A program made the translations under genes and the position numbers. DNA of 64,000 bases from Enoplosus armatus. Lineage: Eukaryota; Chordata; Actinopteri; Centrarchiformes; Enoplosidae. Positions 28,087 to 38,900 of this stretch are shown here, in pieces. The stretch covers positions 15,994,108-16,058,107 of the forward strand of contig NC_092184.1 in the NCBI RefSeq assembly GCF_043641665.1. Reading direction: 5' to 3'. Numbering within the stretch: the first letter of the stretch is position 1; each line of letters opens with the position of its first letter. The notes below the pieces were generated by a model. The model was not told the DNA's origin, ran no database searches, and was given only the letters and a program-made list of their open reading frames with translations.

Positions 28087-31000
28087 CTGTGTGTGAGGAT
28101 GAGCAGGCCTGCCTGAAGGATGAGATCTGTGTGTATCCTGGAGTGTGTCGCTGCCCGCCTGGCTACTACGGAGCTCACTGTAAAACACGTGAGTCACAAT
28201 AAACAGCAGGAGCCGTTCAGCATCAATTACTTGATGTGTGTGTTTGGTCAGCTTGATTTACAATGCACAAAGTGCAATATATATCTCAGTTTTATTGTAT
28301 AAAAGTGCCACAAAGATGATACTAATATCATAAACCTGTAAAAGTTTCTCATAAATTGCATGTGACACACTGTGCAATGTGGCTCATTGATCCCATTTTT
28401 CTAAATGTAAAGAATTTTAATACTAAATCACAATAACATTGTCACTGTGGCCAAGTGGCTATAAAGGTCCTTTCTTGTATGAAACCAGTGGTGGAAGAAG
28501 TATTCAGATCTTTTAACATAAAAGTACCAATGCAACAATATAAAAATACTCATTCATAACAAGTAGAAAATCCTACTAAAAGCACAGTATTATCAGCTTA
28601 ATGTACTTAAAGTATCAAAAGTACTCATTCTGCAGACACATTGCCCATGACTGATATATTATAATCTTATTAGATTGTTGTTATTGATACATGCATAAGT
28701 AGCATTTTACTGTTGTGGGTGGTTTAGGTAGAGCCATTTTTTAAATATAGACAAATAGCTATTTTAGTCCTGTGGTTCACAACCTAGGTGTCGGCCCCCC
28801 TCAAAAAATTGTACTTAAGTACAGTACTTCAGTAAATGTACTTACATTCCATCACTTATACAGTGTTTCCACAGTTTTTTTGTACAGAATAATGCATTAT
28901 ATGTCTTCCCTGTGTTTGTTTGGTTCTTTCCAGGCTGTCCTCCTGAGTTCTGGGCCTCAGATTGTCGCCAGGTGTGTCAGTGTCACCCACATGGCCGCTG
29001 TCACCCCGCCACCGGTGAGTGCACCTGCAACTCTAACCGCTGGGGTCCGCTGTGCCAGTACGCCTGCAAGTGCGCCTGGCATGGCCACTGCCACCCTGTC
29101 CACGGAAACTGCACCTGCGACGAGGGCTGGTGGACGCCGACCTGCTCCAAGCCGTGCCAGTGCGTCAGCGGCGGATCTGTGGGCCCCGGCTGCGACCAGC
29201 TAACGGGCCGGTGTCAGTGCCGCAGGGGCCACTGGGGGCTGAAATGTCCAGTCACCTGCAACTGCTACCTGTCCCAATGTAATCAGCGCACCGGCGTGTG
29301 TGACTGCGAGGCAGGCTGGTGGGGGCCCAGCTGTGACCGGCGATGTAACTGTGACCTCACACACAGCAGCTGTGACCCAGCCAACGGGCAGTGCCTGTGC
29401 CACCCGGGGTACCAGGGTCTCTTCTGCAACCAGCCCTGTGGAGCCAGGAAGTATGGCAGTGGTTGTAAAATGAGGTAGGTGTAAGGTAGATAGACTTGTT
29501 TGTTTAAATACCGGTGTGTTAGTGGTAACTCTCTTGCTCTCTCTCTGTTTTTGTTTCCTGTCTTTAGTTGTGGTTTCTGTAAAGACGACCGGCTCTGCTC
29601 TGCCACTGATGGTGCCTGTGATGCCTGTGAGCCCGGCTGGAACGGTACACGATGCGACCGCCCGTGCCCGTCTGGTTATTACGGTGACGGCTGCCAGGAG
29701 AAGTGTCCACGTTGCAGAAATAATGAGCCCTGTGACCCAAAAACTGGGAAATGTTGGAGGTGTGACCCCGGCTGGACTGGACCCAGGTGTGCATGCGTTC
29801 ATTTATGGGTTTTTCATGTTTTAGACTAATACATAACATACACTTTAAATTACAACCAACCATTTTACAAAGTAGATTCATGAGACAAGGTTTCTCAACC
29901 TCTTAGATCCCAAAATTCTCATAATTCCAGCAACTACAGAGTTGGCAAATTGTCATATGTCATGTCTAAGGCATGGAGGAACTTCCAAATTGAGTATATT
30001 GAAATGTTAATATAATTGCAGCCTACTTAGAAATAGTTTTATTAAAATATGTCAAAACAGTCTCACTAGCCTTTATCAGAAATCTCCTACGACCCGTCAG
30101 CATGTCAAGCGACCCCTTACTGGGTCCCAACCCCAAGCTTGAGAACATCTGATATATAAACATGTCTATAAACATATCCTGTGGTGAGGCAGGTGAGAAC
30201 CGGGAACTGCAACTTCATACTGTATGGAAATGAATGCAAATAGCTGCCTGGAAGGAGAAAAATCAGCCTTAAAGCAGCGGACAGCGTGGTTTGGAAAAAG
30301 TTTGCTGTAACATAGTTTATAGTTAATGTGGTGATACATGCAAAAACCAGTGGTGTGATCCTCGTAGTCTGCGTAAAAATGCTTTTTGATCTTGTCTTTG
30401 CTTCACATTTCTAAAGTAGCCAGCATTATAAAGTGTGTGTACAAACATGTGAGCGACAAATATCCACATAAAAGGGTAAAGATCAGTTTAAATAGTTATT
30501 ATACATGTCGTGAGATTGAGATGATGACTTTGGTGCCCTTATGATTTGTGCCATCGCTCCCTCTGGCCAGGTGTGAGGAGGCCTGCTCTAACAGGACGTT
30601 TGGAGACGCCTGCAGCTTCCTGTGTGGCCCGTGTTTCCATGGTAACTGCCATCACGTGACAGGAAGATGTGTCTGTCAGCCAGGCTTTCAGGGAGAGAGG
30701 TGAGCGAACTAAAGCAATCATTCTCCCTGGACAAAGTTATATAAAAAATAAAAAAAACACACTCACACATCATTTCACCAGCCACATCAACACAGCACTA
30801 TTCTTGTGATACTTACAACAGAAAATGAAACTGTTTCATTCGGTTTCCTACAGCCTGAAAATGGCCGTAGTGCCAGCAGATTGATAAGGGCCTTTATTCC
30901 TGACCCTGGAGCATATGTGATACATTTGTGTGCAAATATTTAAAATATGAATACACAGTGTTTAACCACATTGTTAGCTAAACAGACCTAACTAGGCCAA

Positions 31001-34000
31001 CCCGAAAACAAATATTATTTTATTCTATGAGGCTGCTAAATGATACGTACACTATACTTTTGTTTTGAAAGGTTTCACATGTGTAGGAATCAGTGCACTG
31101 GGACATTACTGTTTTATTTTTGTAAAACTTTCATTACCGTCGCGTACAGCAGTAATGTAGTTCGTACTGCGAGCATGGACTGTTTTGAAAAATGCAAAAA
31201 TGAAAAATTCCTTGTTGGTGCGTTCAAGGAACCTCAGCACTTTAACAGTCGGTCTCTAAACAGCCCTGCAGTCACGAACTGTGTTTCCACAACATCAAGG
31301 CCAGAGGACAAATAGTCAGCAAACATGACTTTTCAAACCAAGGCAGTCGTATGATATAAGCAAATAAGAAAAAAAGTATGCTTTGGAAAATAGTTGGCAG
31401 TATCGTTGTTCAGTAAATGCAATTTGAGGTTAAACATGTTCCCTTTAATTTTCTTCTCTACGATGCCACATTGTTCATTAGTCACTACAGTATGTGCTCA
31501 CTGTTTGCTAAAATAGATCATGATTCAGTGTTCATACACAGGAGTTCTTGTTTGCTGTGGTGGTGTAATTGCGTGATTCTATGTTGTTGTTTTTTTCCAG
31601 CTGTAATAGCAGCTGCCCCGCCCTGCAGTTCGGCCTCAACTGTTCCTCCGCCTGTGACTGTGGTGAGGGGGTCCGCTGCCACCCGGTCACTGGCATCTGC
31701 CCCAACAGTACGTCCATCCATCCATCCATCCATTAAATGCATCTATGTATGCTGGTACGTTGATTAGTGTACGAGTCTGAAGGACATCACGTTTTTATTG
31801 ACGTGTGTGTTTGTGTGTATCAGGTGTCAGAGGCTCTGTACTGGCAGGCGTTCTGGTTCCTTTGCTCCTGTTGCTCCTTGCTGTGCTCTGCTGCTGTTTG
31901 TGTTGTGGAGGAGGCCCTGTTGATGGCAAAGACAGGTCTGTACCTCACGTCCCTCTATCGACATTATGTCCACTTAGCATTCTGTATAAGCCCAAACACT
32001 ACTGGACTACCTTGAACTGGACTGGAGGCAGTGTGTACTTTTACTTTCAACTTTTATAATATTTGTCATTTGTGAAATTAAAGGGCCACTCATACAATAG
32101 AAGAAAATATCTTTTGTCCTGTCCCTCTGCAGAACCATATTTATGTTACCCAATCCAGAATCTGGAAGTATTAATTTAATAATTCCTCCTTAAACTTGGT
32201 AATTGTGGTGTTATCATGACATTTTGGGTGGAGGAAAGGCACCGTGCAATAGTGCGAAATTCTGACTGTATAAACCGTTGTAATCTTCTTTTTTCCAGGG
32301 CAGCTGTGGCTGAAGGAGGCTTGTCTGTTCGGATGAAATATCATGTCTACAGCGTCCTGGCTAACATCGGTGCTGCACTTCCCTGTATCTCTGACTGGTC
32401 CTCTGGCCTGCCTCGTGTCACTGGTCAGTCCCACAGCGCAGTGTAATACAGTGATACATTGTAATTTAGAGATTGCATACAAACTGCAAAAGTTGGACAT
32501 ATATGCAATGATGAGGGCAAGACAGACCATTTTGTAATTCACCATGAATTACTTATTCTCATGAAAACTTCATTTACTTTTCAGACTTATAAAATCAATC
32601 AAATTTAATTACACAGCTTCTTGGGAATTAAATGAAATAGATATGTTCGAACTGTTGGATTATTTGAAGAAGGAATTGCTTCAGTTATTAATGCAAGATA
32701 ATGGAGGTAAAAACACACATTTCCTCCCAACATATCTCACAACACGGGCCGACGTATTTTACATCAAATTCAATATGTAACATTACAAGTGCAAACAAAA
32801 AAAAAGTTTATCATTACTAATTACAAATAAATTAAAATAGAATTAAAGGAAATGTCTCTGAGCTGCTCCATGTGTCTCTTGAAACCTGACCTTTACAACC
32901 ATTATCTTCTATTATCTAATCTCACACAGTATCTCACCATGACCCAGAGCTGACGTTCAACCACAGCTTCATTGAGCCTCCTTCCTCTGGCTGGGTGACT
33001 GAGGGGTCATCCTTCGACAGTGATGAGGAGGAGGGAGAGGCGCTCTACTGCGTCCCTCCAAGAGAAGGTACGAACAGGGTACACCAAACTGTACATTGCC
33101 CTCTTTTGGTGGTGAGTAGAACTGCCACTGCAGACTCGTCGTCTGTCACTAGACTTTTTTGTCTCCGTCTCCTTGGCAGACATCCCGGCAGTGGCAGGTG
33201 GCGAGTTCCAGGAGATGAGTTCGAAGTGTAACATGTTCTTAGACCCGTCCGGCTTCAGCTGTGAGGACATCACCTCCCCCTTCAACATCCCCCGCACCTC
33301 CAGCATCGCCAAGTCCAAGCGGCCGTCTGTCTCTTTTGCCGAGGGGACCCGCTTCAGCCCCAAGGAGAGGCGTGGCTCGGCTCAGGACCCAGGCGCTCTC
33401 CCTGGACACCCACGCAACAAACCCAAGTCACCCTGGGGGGTTTTGATGCTCTCCGCCCTCCAAAGTCAGGGAAGTGCAGCTCGAACTGGGGAGGAAGACC
33501 AAGCTGAGGGTGAGGAGAGGGAAGATGAAGTGGATGTGCAGGAGACAGAAAATCAGGAGTCAAGCTGTGAGGTAGGGGACCAGGAAATAGACAGAACACC
33601 ATCCCGGGCCACCCTGCAGGTCCCCGGGGCATCGGGACGAAGACGGACTATGTCTAACACAGCTGGTAATAAAGGGACCCAGCTGCCAACATCTGTCTCT
33701 GATGCTCAGGTCTCAAATAAGGTCACCACAGTGTACGTGACGGTCGGTAAGGCAGGTAGGCCCGTGTCGAAGTTGGAGTCCAGCTCTGAAGGCCCCGTTC
33801 AGGCCATGCTACGGAGACTCGGCAGCCTCCAGAGACAAAGGGAGCAGGAGTCTGGCAGGCCCAAGGCTAAAGCATCTGAGGGGATCACCAAACCACCCAG
33901 GAAGAAGCTCGGAGCTCGGGCGAGTGTGTGGGAGCAGGGAGGGCCACCTGGAGGGGAGGTTGGTGTGTGTAAGCCAATCAGGAGAAAGCATGCTTCTCTC

Positions 34001-34309
34001 AACTCTGCCGACACAGCCGGTGCTAATGACACTCCATCATCAGAGAGCGGCACTCCGAAAAGGCCACTGTCGTCCATTTTGCAGAGCGTGCCAGAGGTGG
34101 CTTCAGCTGACTCAGGGCCAGATCTGAGGGCTGAGGGAGACACGAGGCCGGGTGGTGACCCCAGTTCAGGTAGACTTGAGAGCAGCTACCTGACTGTGGG
34201 ACCAGCAGGAGACGCTGCAAGTCTCACTGAGGTCATCGCCAATGAAGGTGCAGTGGTCAACGTGAACGATGAACCCTGCTATGAAAACATCCTGATTAAA
34301 CACTCATAA
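27467..34309 (+). CDS. scarf1: Scavenger receptor class F member 1 (SCARF1/SREC-I), 11 exons
   Basis: Single-pass endothelial and phagocyte receptor for modified lipoproteins and apoptotic-cell ligands. Exons 27467-27567, 27906-27967, 28087-28188, 28934-29474, 29568-29786, 30571-30699, 31601-31707, 31824-31935, 32299-32423, 32930-33067 and 33180-34309 join in frame into 921 codons (human about 830). Exon 1 encodes a signal peptide ([19 protein letters not shown]). Exons 2-7 encode cysteine-rich EGF-like/laminin-type repeats, with several in the single large exon 4 (CxCxxGWWGPxC pattern). Exon 8 encodes the transmembrane helix ([20 protein letters not shown]). The long cytoplasmic tail in exons 9-11 has the human-like [17 protein letters not shown] and [17 protein letters not shown] segments, two Y(V/L)TVGxAG motifs, and ends in [10 protein letters not shown], a YxN Grb2-type site also found at the human C-terminus. 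The exon 3 acceptor is a (GT)n tract. Confidence 0.93.
28055..28084. repeat. (GT)n tract abutting the scarf1 exon 3 acceptor
   Basis: GT dinucleotide run that leads straight into the TAG acceptor at 28084-28086. Confidence 0.9.
28486..28856 (+). mobile_element. hAT-like MITE (CAGTGGTGGAA family), degraded
   Basis: Starts CAGTGGTGGAA and ends TTCCATCACTT, an imperfect terminal inverted repeat. The interior has AGTACTTAAGTA-type phrases typical of a very common teleost MITE. It lies in scarf1 intron 3. The segment around 28770-28795 may be a nested second element. No clear target duplication is seen. Related copies: 35329-35548 and 48877-48968. Confidence 0.65.
29787..30570 (+). other. scarf1 intron 5, non-coding
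   Basis: 0.78-kb intron; its first half is occupied by a MITE-like repeat (29886-30151). Nothing else is supported. Confidence 0.6.
29886..30151 (+). mobile_element. Second hAT-like MITE (GGTTCTCAACCT family), degraded
   Basis: The left end CAAGGTTTCTCAACCT and right end GCTTGAGAACATCTG are imperfect inverted repeats of the common CAGTGGTTCTCAACCT-type terminus. The interior near the right end reads CGACCCCTTACTGGGTCCCAA, as in fish and other vertebrate hAT MITEs. It lies in scarf1 intron 5. Confidence 0.55.
31710..31733. repeat. (CATC)n microsatellite next to the scarf1 exon 7 donor
   Basis: Short CATC tandem run beginning within ten bases of the GTACGT donor of scarf1 exon 7. Confidence 0.85.
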
Positions 34310-35931
34310 CCTCTAAGAGACTAATATGTCAGCAGGACTGATCCAAACACAGCTGCATAGTTATCATCCTGCAGTTATAACGTTACAGGCACACAGGGAG
34401 TAAATTACAGGTCTGTGATTCTTGAATTATTTGCAACAGCTTGCATATTGACATTTGTGCAGCATTTGTGATAAACTCTACAGAATATAGATGAGACACA
34501 TGACATTTATATTTTTAGGTTGGAAGATAAATCAAACAGAAAAAATACAGAATATTTTATATTAACAATTTGCTCCAGTGATGATGTTGTATTAACTGTA
34601 TTCATGATTGTACTGTAATATCTGTGTCTTGACTCAGAAGGGATGAACAGACATAAAGACCGGAGCATGCTCTTTTATGGAAAATAATTTTGAACATCTG
34701 GGTTGTACCAGGAAGACTAGAGCATATCATAGTAGTTGTAAAGCATTCAAGCAAAAACAGATGAGAATAAGAGTCTGCTGCTGCACTGATGGTTTTATTT
34801 GTCATGGATGAAAATACAAGTAATAACAGACTGTAACAGGTTGTGAATATGCAATCAAATATGACTCACTTTGAATCCGTACACAGTACAGTCTTTAGAC
34901 GTCTGTCTAAAGCTGCTACAATTCAACATGCTTTGTCAGTTTGTCAGTATTATATTTTGCCCTCTTATACCAGTCAGATGTCAGGAATTGTAAGAACGTT
35001 TTAACATCTATGAATTTTAGTCAAAGTGCCCTCGAGCATGAACTCACTGCCCTCTGACCTCACATGATGCTGCTGTCGGGTAAAAACCACATTATTGCAA
35101 TTTAGAGATTTCTCTTTTTATTACTAAAAGGAACATCTGTGACTGTACATCAAGATTTTATGGTGCATGAAACCTCCATCATGTCACGAGTGTTTTATAT
35201 TTTCCTAGTTACTGTATATGTTCACAATTAATAATGAAAATATTAAAAACATTTTGAAATTTGTAGATGCATGATTTAGAAAACATCACTTACATCACAA
35301 TTATTGTCTGTGTTGGTCTCTGAGTGTATGTACTTAAGTAAAAGTAGCAATACCACTATGCAAACATAGTAAAAGTACAATAGTATTATCAGCAAAATGT
35401 ACTTAAAGTATCAGAATTAAAAGTACACACACAAAGACCATTTGGGAGTGATATAAAGTATAAAGTAGAAGTAGAATTATAAATCACTCAAGTAAAGTAC
35501 ACATACCTCAAAAAGTAGAGTAAATGTACTTGTTTGATTCCACCACTGATGCAATGTAACAAACTGCTTAATTATTATAACACTGAAAACTAAGAAATGA
35601 GAAGCAGAGAATCTGTAAAACATAAAGCCTTATAACTTTTGCAAATGAGCATTTAAAAAATGCTGTAGTTGTGTTTTATAAAGCAGGTCAGCTGTTGTTG
35701 ACAACAGAAAAACTGCAGATGAACTTTGGTCATGATGAGCAGTGTGTGGACTTTAACTGATCTCCAATATTTGCTCCAGTTGATGAGCTGCTTGTTGTGT
35801 GTTACGCTGAACATGTTTGACACACTTGTTGTTTTTTACAGCCAACACTGCCTGTTTCAGTTCAAATGAATCATCAGTTATGTACAAATTTAGTCCAAAT
35901 GATCATCGTAAAATACCTAAAATATCTAAAA
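34310..35931. other. Tail-to-tail intergenic region between scarf1 and vtn
   Basis: About 1.6 kb holding both 3' UTRs. No AATAAA lies close to the scarf1 stop. One minus-strand AATAAA (TTTATT at about 35117) could serve vtn. A hAT-like MITE occupies 35329-35548. This is the junction between the two human-chromosome-17 synteny blocks. Confidence 0.5.
35329..35548 (+). mobile_element. hAT-like MITE (TTCCACCACTG end)
   Basis: The right end is a clean TTCCACCACTG at 35538-35548, and the interior contains repeated TACTTAAGTAAAAGTA / AAGTACACATACCTCAAAA phrases of the same family as 28486-28856. The left terminus is lost. Confidence 0.65.
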
Positions 35932-38900
35932 CTACTTCTCTGCCCCAGTGGTGTCCGAACAGCCGAGCCAGTACTTGGCGATGGATCTGGGATATGGAGG
36001 CGCGGCAGGGTCCACTTTCTTGGTCCTGAGGTCCACTCTGTAGTATTTATCTAGAAAACACATAAAACAAGACAGTCATTCATCTTCAGCTTCGCTCTCA
36101 GCCGACAAAACCTTCACACAGTAGTTTGGAGCTGTCATCACTGTCAACATGAATCAAAACACTCCTTTATTCATGTCTTGTCTTTGGTGACTCATAAATC
36201 AGACAACAGTATTAAATATCACTGAAAGGTGAAGAAATACACAAGGAGTGAGTGTAAAGGGGGAACTGCAGTGATTTTAGGCATCATGTTTCTTTGTCAC
36301 GTGGACTAACAAACAGCATGTGAAACTAGTTATAACAAGCCTTCTGTGGCTGGACAGAGCTGGGGAAAGTTTGATACAATTACTGAGTTCCTGTCCCCTC
36401 TCCCAGCTGCCCTCGACATCTGTAACTCATCCTACAGAAGCTTTCTGTCGTCAGTCTGTCTGAAAAGCTGAAACATGTTCCTGGGAAAAGACAGAGGTAC
36501 CTTTTTTTATTTTGAGAACCCAACAGGGTACATACTGGAACATACTGGACGCAGCACCCTGAGATGACGATGTACAGCTTTTCTTTTCTTGCATCGTCTC
36601 TATTGTTCTATTTGATGTATTTTTGTACTGCTTCTGTCTTTGCACCTCTGACCAAATGAATTTCCTCAGTTGGATAATAAAGTTAAATTGGATTTGCTCC
36701 CATGAGGATTTGACAGCATGCCAACAGAAAAGTTGGATCATCCTGTGGTCTAAAGGTTGAATGAATGAATATGCTGTTAAATTGTTGTGTATGACTATTA
36801 TTAGTCTAAACTGCACTGCTAATGAATCTGTCCCTGCTGTGTTACCTCCTTTGAAGAAGTAGACGCTCTGCGTGGGTAGACTCCTCCTGATGGTCTCCCA
36901 GAGCGACCGGTCATCTCTGGAGTCGTAGTTGCCTCTATTGTTCTGGCGGTAACCGTCTCTCCGTCTGTCCTGGTCCCAGTCTTGATCCCACCGTCTGTCC
37001 CAGTCTCGTCCGAGCCTCTCCTCCATTTCCATCCTCCTCTCTGCCAACCTCAGACCCATTTCCATCCCTCTTTCCGCAAAGTCCTGACCCATGTTCATCC
37101 CCCTCTCCGCCATGGACCCCCAGAAGGGTGACCGGCTTTGCCTCCTGCGACCCCACTGCTGTCCGTACTGCTGGTACTGCTGATTCAACTGCTGGCCTTG
37201 CTGTTGACCCCACTGCTGGTCAGGCTGGTAGTCGTTGCGGCGTTGCGTGGACCTCCAGGGAGGGACGTACATTCTGCCTGTCATGACAGCATCCACTGGA
37301 GACTTGAGGCCCTTCCAGTCCCTCTCAATGAAGTGGTGTTTGTCATGATGCTGAGGCCCTAAAGAAGGTTAGACAAACATGAAGCTGCTGCTGAAAACCT
37401 GCCTCCACCCCCAAACTCATACAAATGATCTATGACACTACAACTCACAGTCAGAGAAGAGCTCGCTGAAAAAACGTTCATAGTTGTTGTAGTATACGTC
37501 AGTGTAGCGTCTGAACAGTGTGGACGGAAACCTCTCAGACATGGTGATGCACTCCTCATGGGACGGCTGGTGCAGAAACTCGTACGTGTAATACTGATCG
37601 CCTGGAGAAACCAACAAGATGCCCCAAATGAAAATCTTTTTTATGTCCACATTATCACATGTTCAAAACACCAAATATTCTACAGAAATATCTGGAAATA
37701 TTGTGTAATATCTGGCTATACCTTTGAAAAAATAGACCCTCTCTTTTCCGTTGTGGCCAGGAGCAGGCAGAGCAAACGCTGCATCTACATGATCAGGAAT
37801 CTTGTCAAAGCCCACGCTGATATCTCGAGGATAGTCCTCCTCCAGCACACCATTATCAAACCTCCAGTACTTGTTCCCCTAGTGAAAGTTTAGATTCGAT
37901 TTTTATCACAGCGGGGGTCTGACACACCTGTAACTGGTGTAGTTAATACAGGATCATTTCCTGTGTCCCCACCTTGAAGATATAAGTCTTCCCTTGACAG
38001 TTGACGCGGGTGAAGGCAGCATCAATGGGCCCGCTGATGCCCCACACGTCCTTTATGAGCTTTGGATAACCAGGAAGCACTGACTGCTGGTCCAGTTCAA
38101 AGAAGTACTCCCCTAGAAAAAAAACAAAAGTTCATAAGCAACAACAGAAAGATCTTTTACTTTATTATATTTACTCTACAGCAAAAGGTAGACTTTGTAG
38201 AGGAAACCCCAAGTTTTCTTTATCAAATGTCAGATTGCTACATCAGGGGGTTACATTGCCATTACATTGTCGCTCACCTCTGAAGGCGTATGTGGAGCCA
38301 TTTTTTAGTTGCATAAAGGAGTCAAAAGGCCTCCCACTGCAGGCCACGGCATCTGGGTCGGGAGCCTCAGTGGTGGCTGTTGTGATGGGAACAGTGGTCG
38401 TCTCAGCTGCTGCATCAGTCTGAGGGGGTTCAGTCGTGCTGGGCTCCTTCTGTGTGGGTGGGACTGTCTGTGGAGTGTGTGCATCCATCAGTGGAGGGGG
38501 TTTGGTCATTTCTAGTGTGGTTTCTGGACGTCGCTGTGGTCTGCGACCAAAGTCTGAGATGGGCTGCTGTGTGGGCCTTGGCTGACGACTGATGTCGGTA
38601 AAAGACCGGCTGAGTGCTGAACGTCTGGGGGGTGGAGTGGCACCTTCAAACAGCTCATCATCATCATCCTCTGCAAACACAAACGTGTCTCCACGAGCTG
38701 AGGGGGAAAAGGGACGTCAGTGACCCCCTTTCCCTGCACCATTTTGACTCATAACATCGTAAACAAATGAGCAGAGAGCTTTCTTACTCGTCATGCCACA
38801 CATGACCTCAAAGTCAGAGCAGCAGCTCTTGTAATACTTGCACATCGAGTCACACTGGCACTTCTTCTGAGAGTCGAAGCCATTCTCACAGCGGCCCATA

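Noticed and set aside
29200..29802. 200-codon minus-strand open frame opposite scarf1 exons 4-5
   Set aside because: A shadow of the cysteine-rich EGF coding sequence; it crosses a scarf1 intron and has no recognisable domain.
36451..36845. Minus-strand open frame continuing past vitronectin exon 7
   Set aside because: It reads through the GTAAC donor into intron; the true last exon (35932-36050) gives the conserved hemopexin end.
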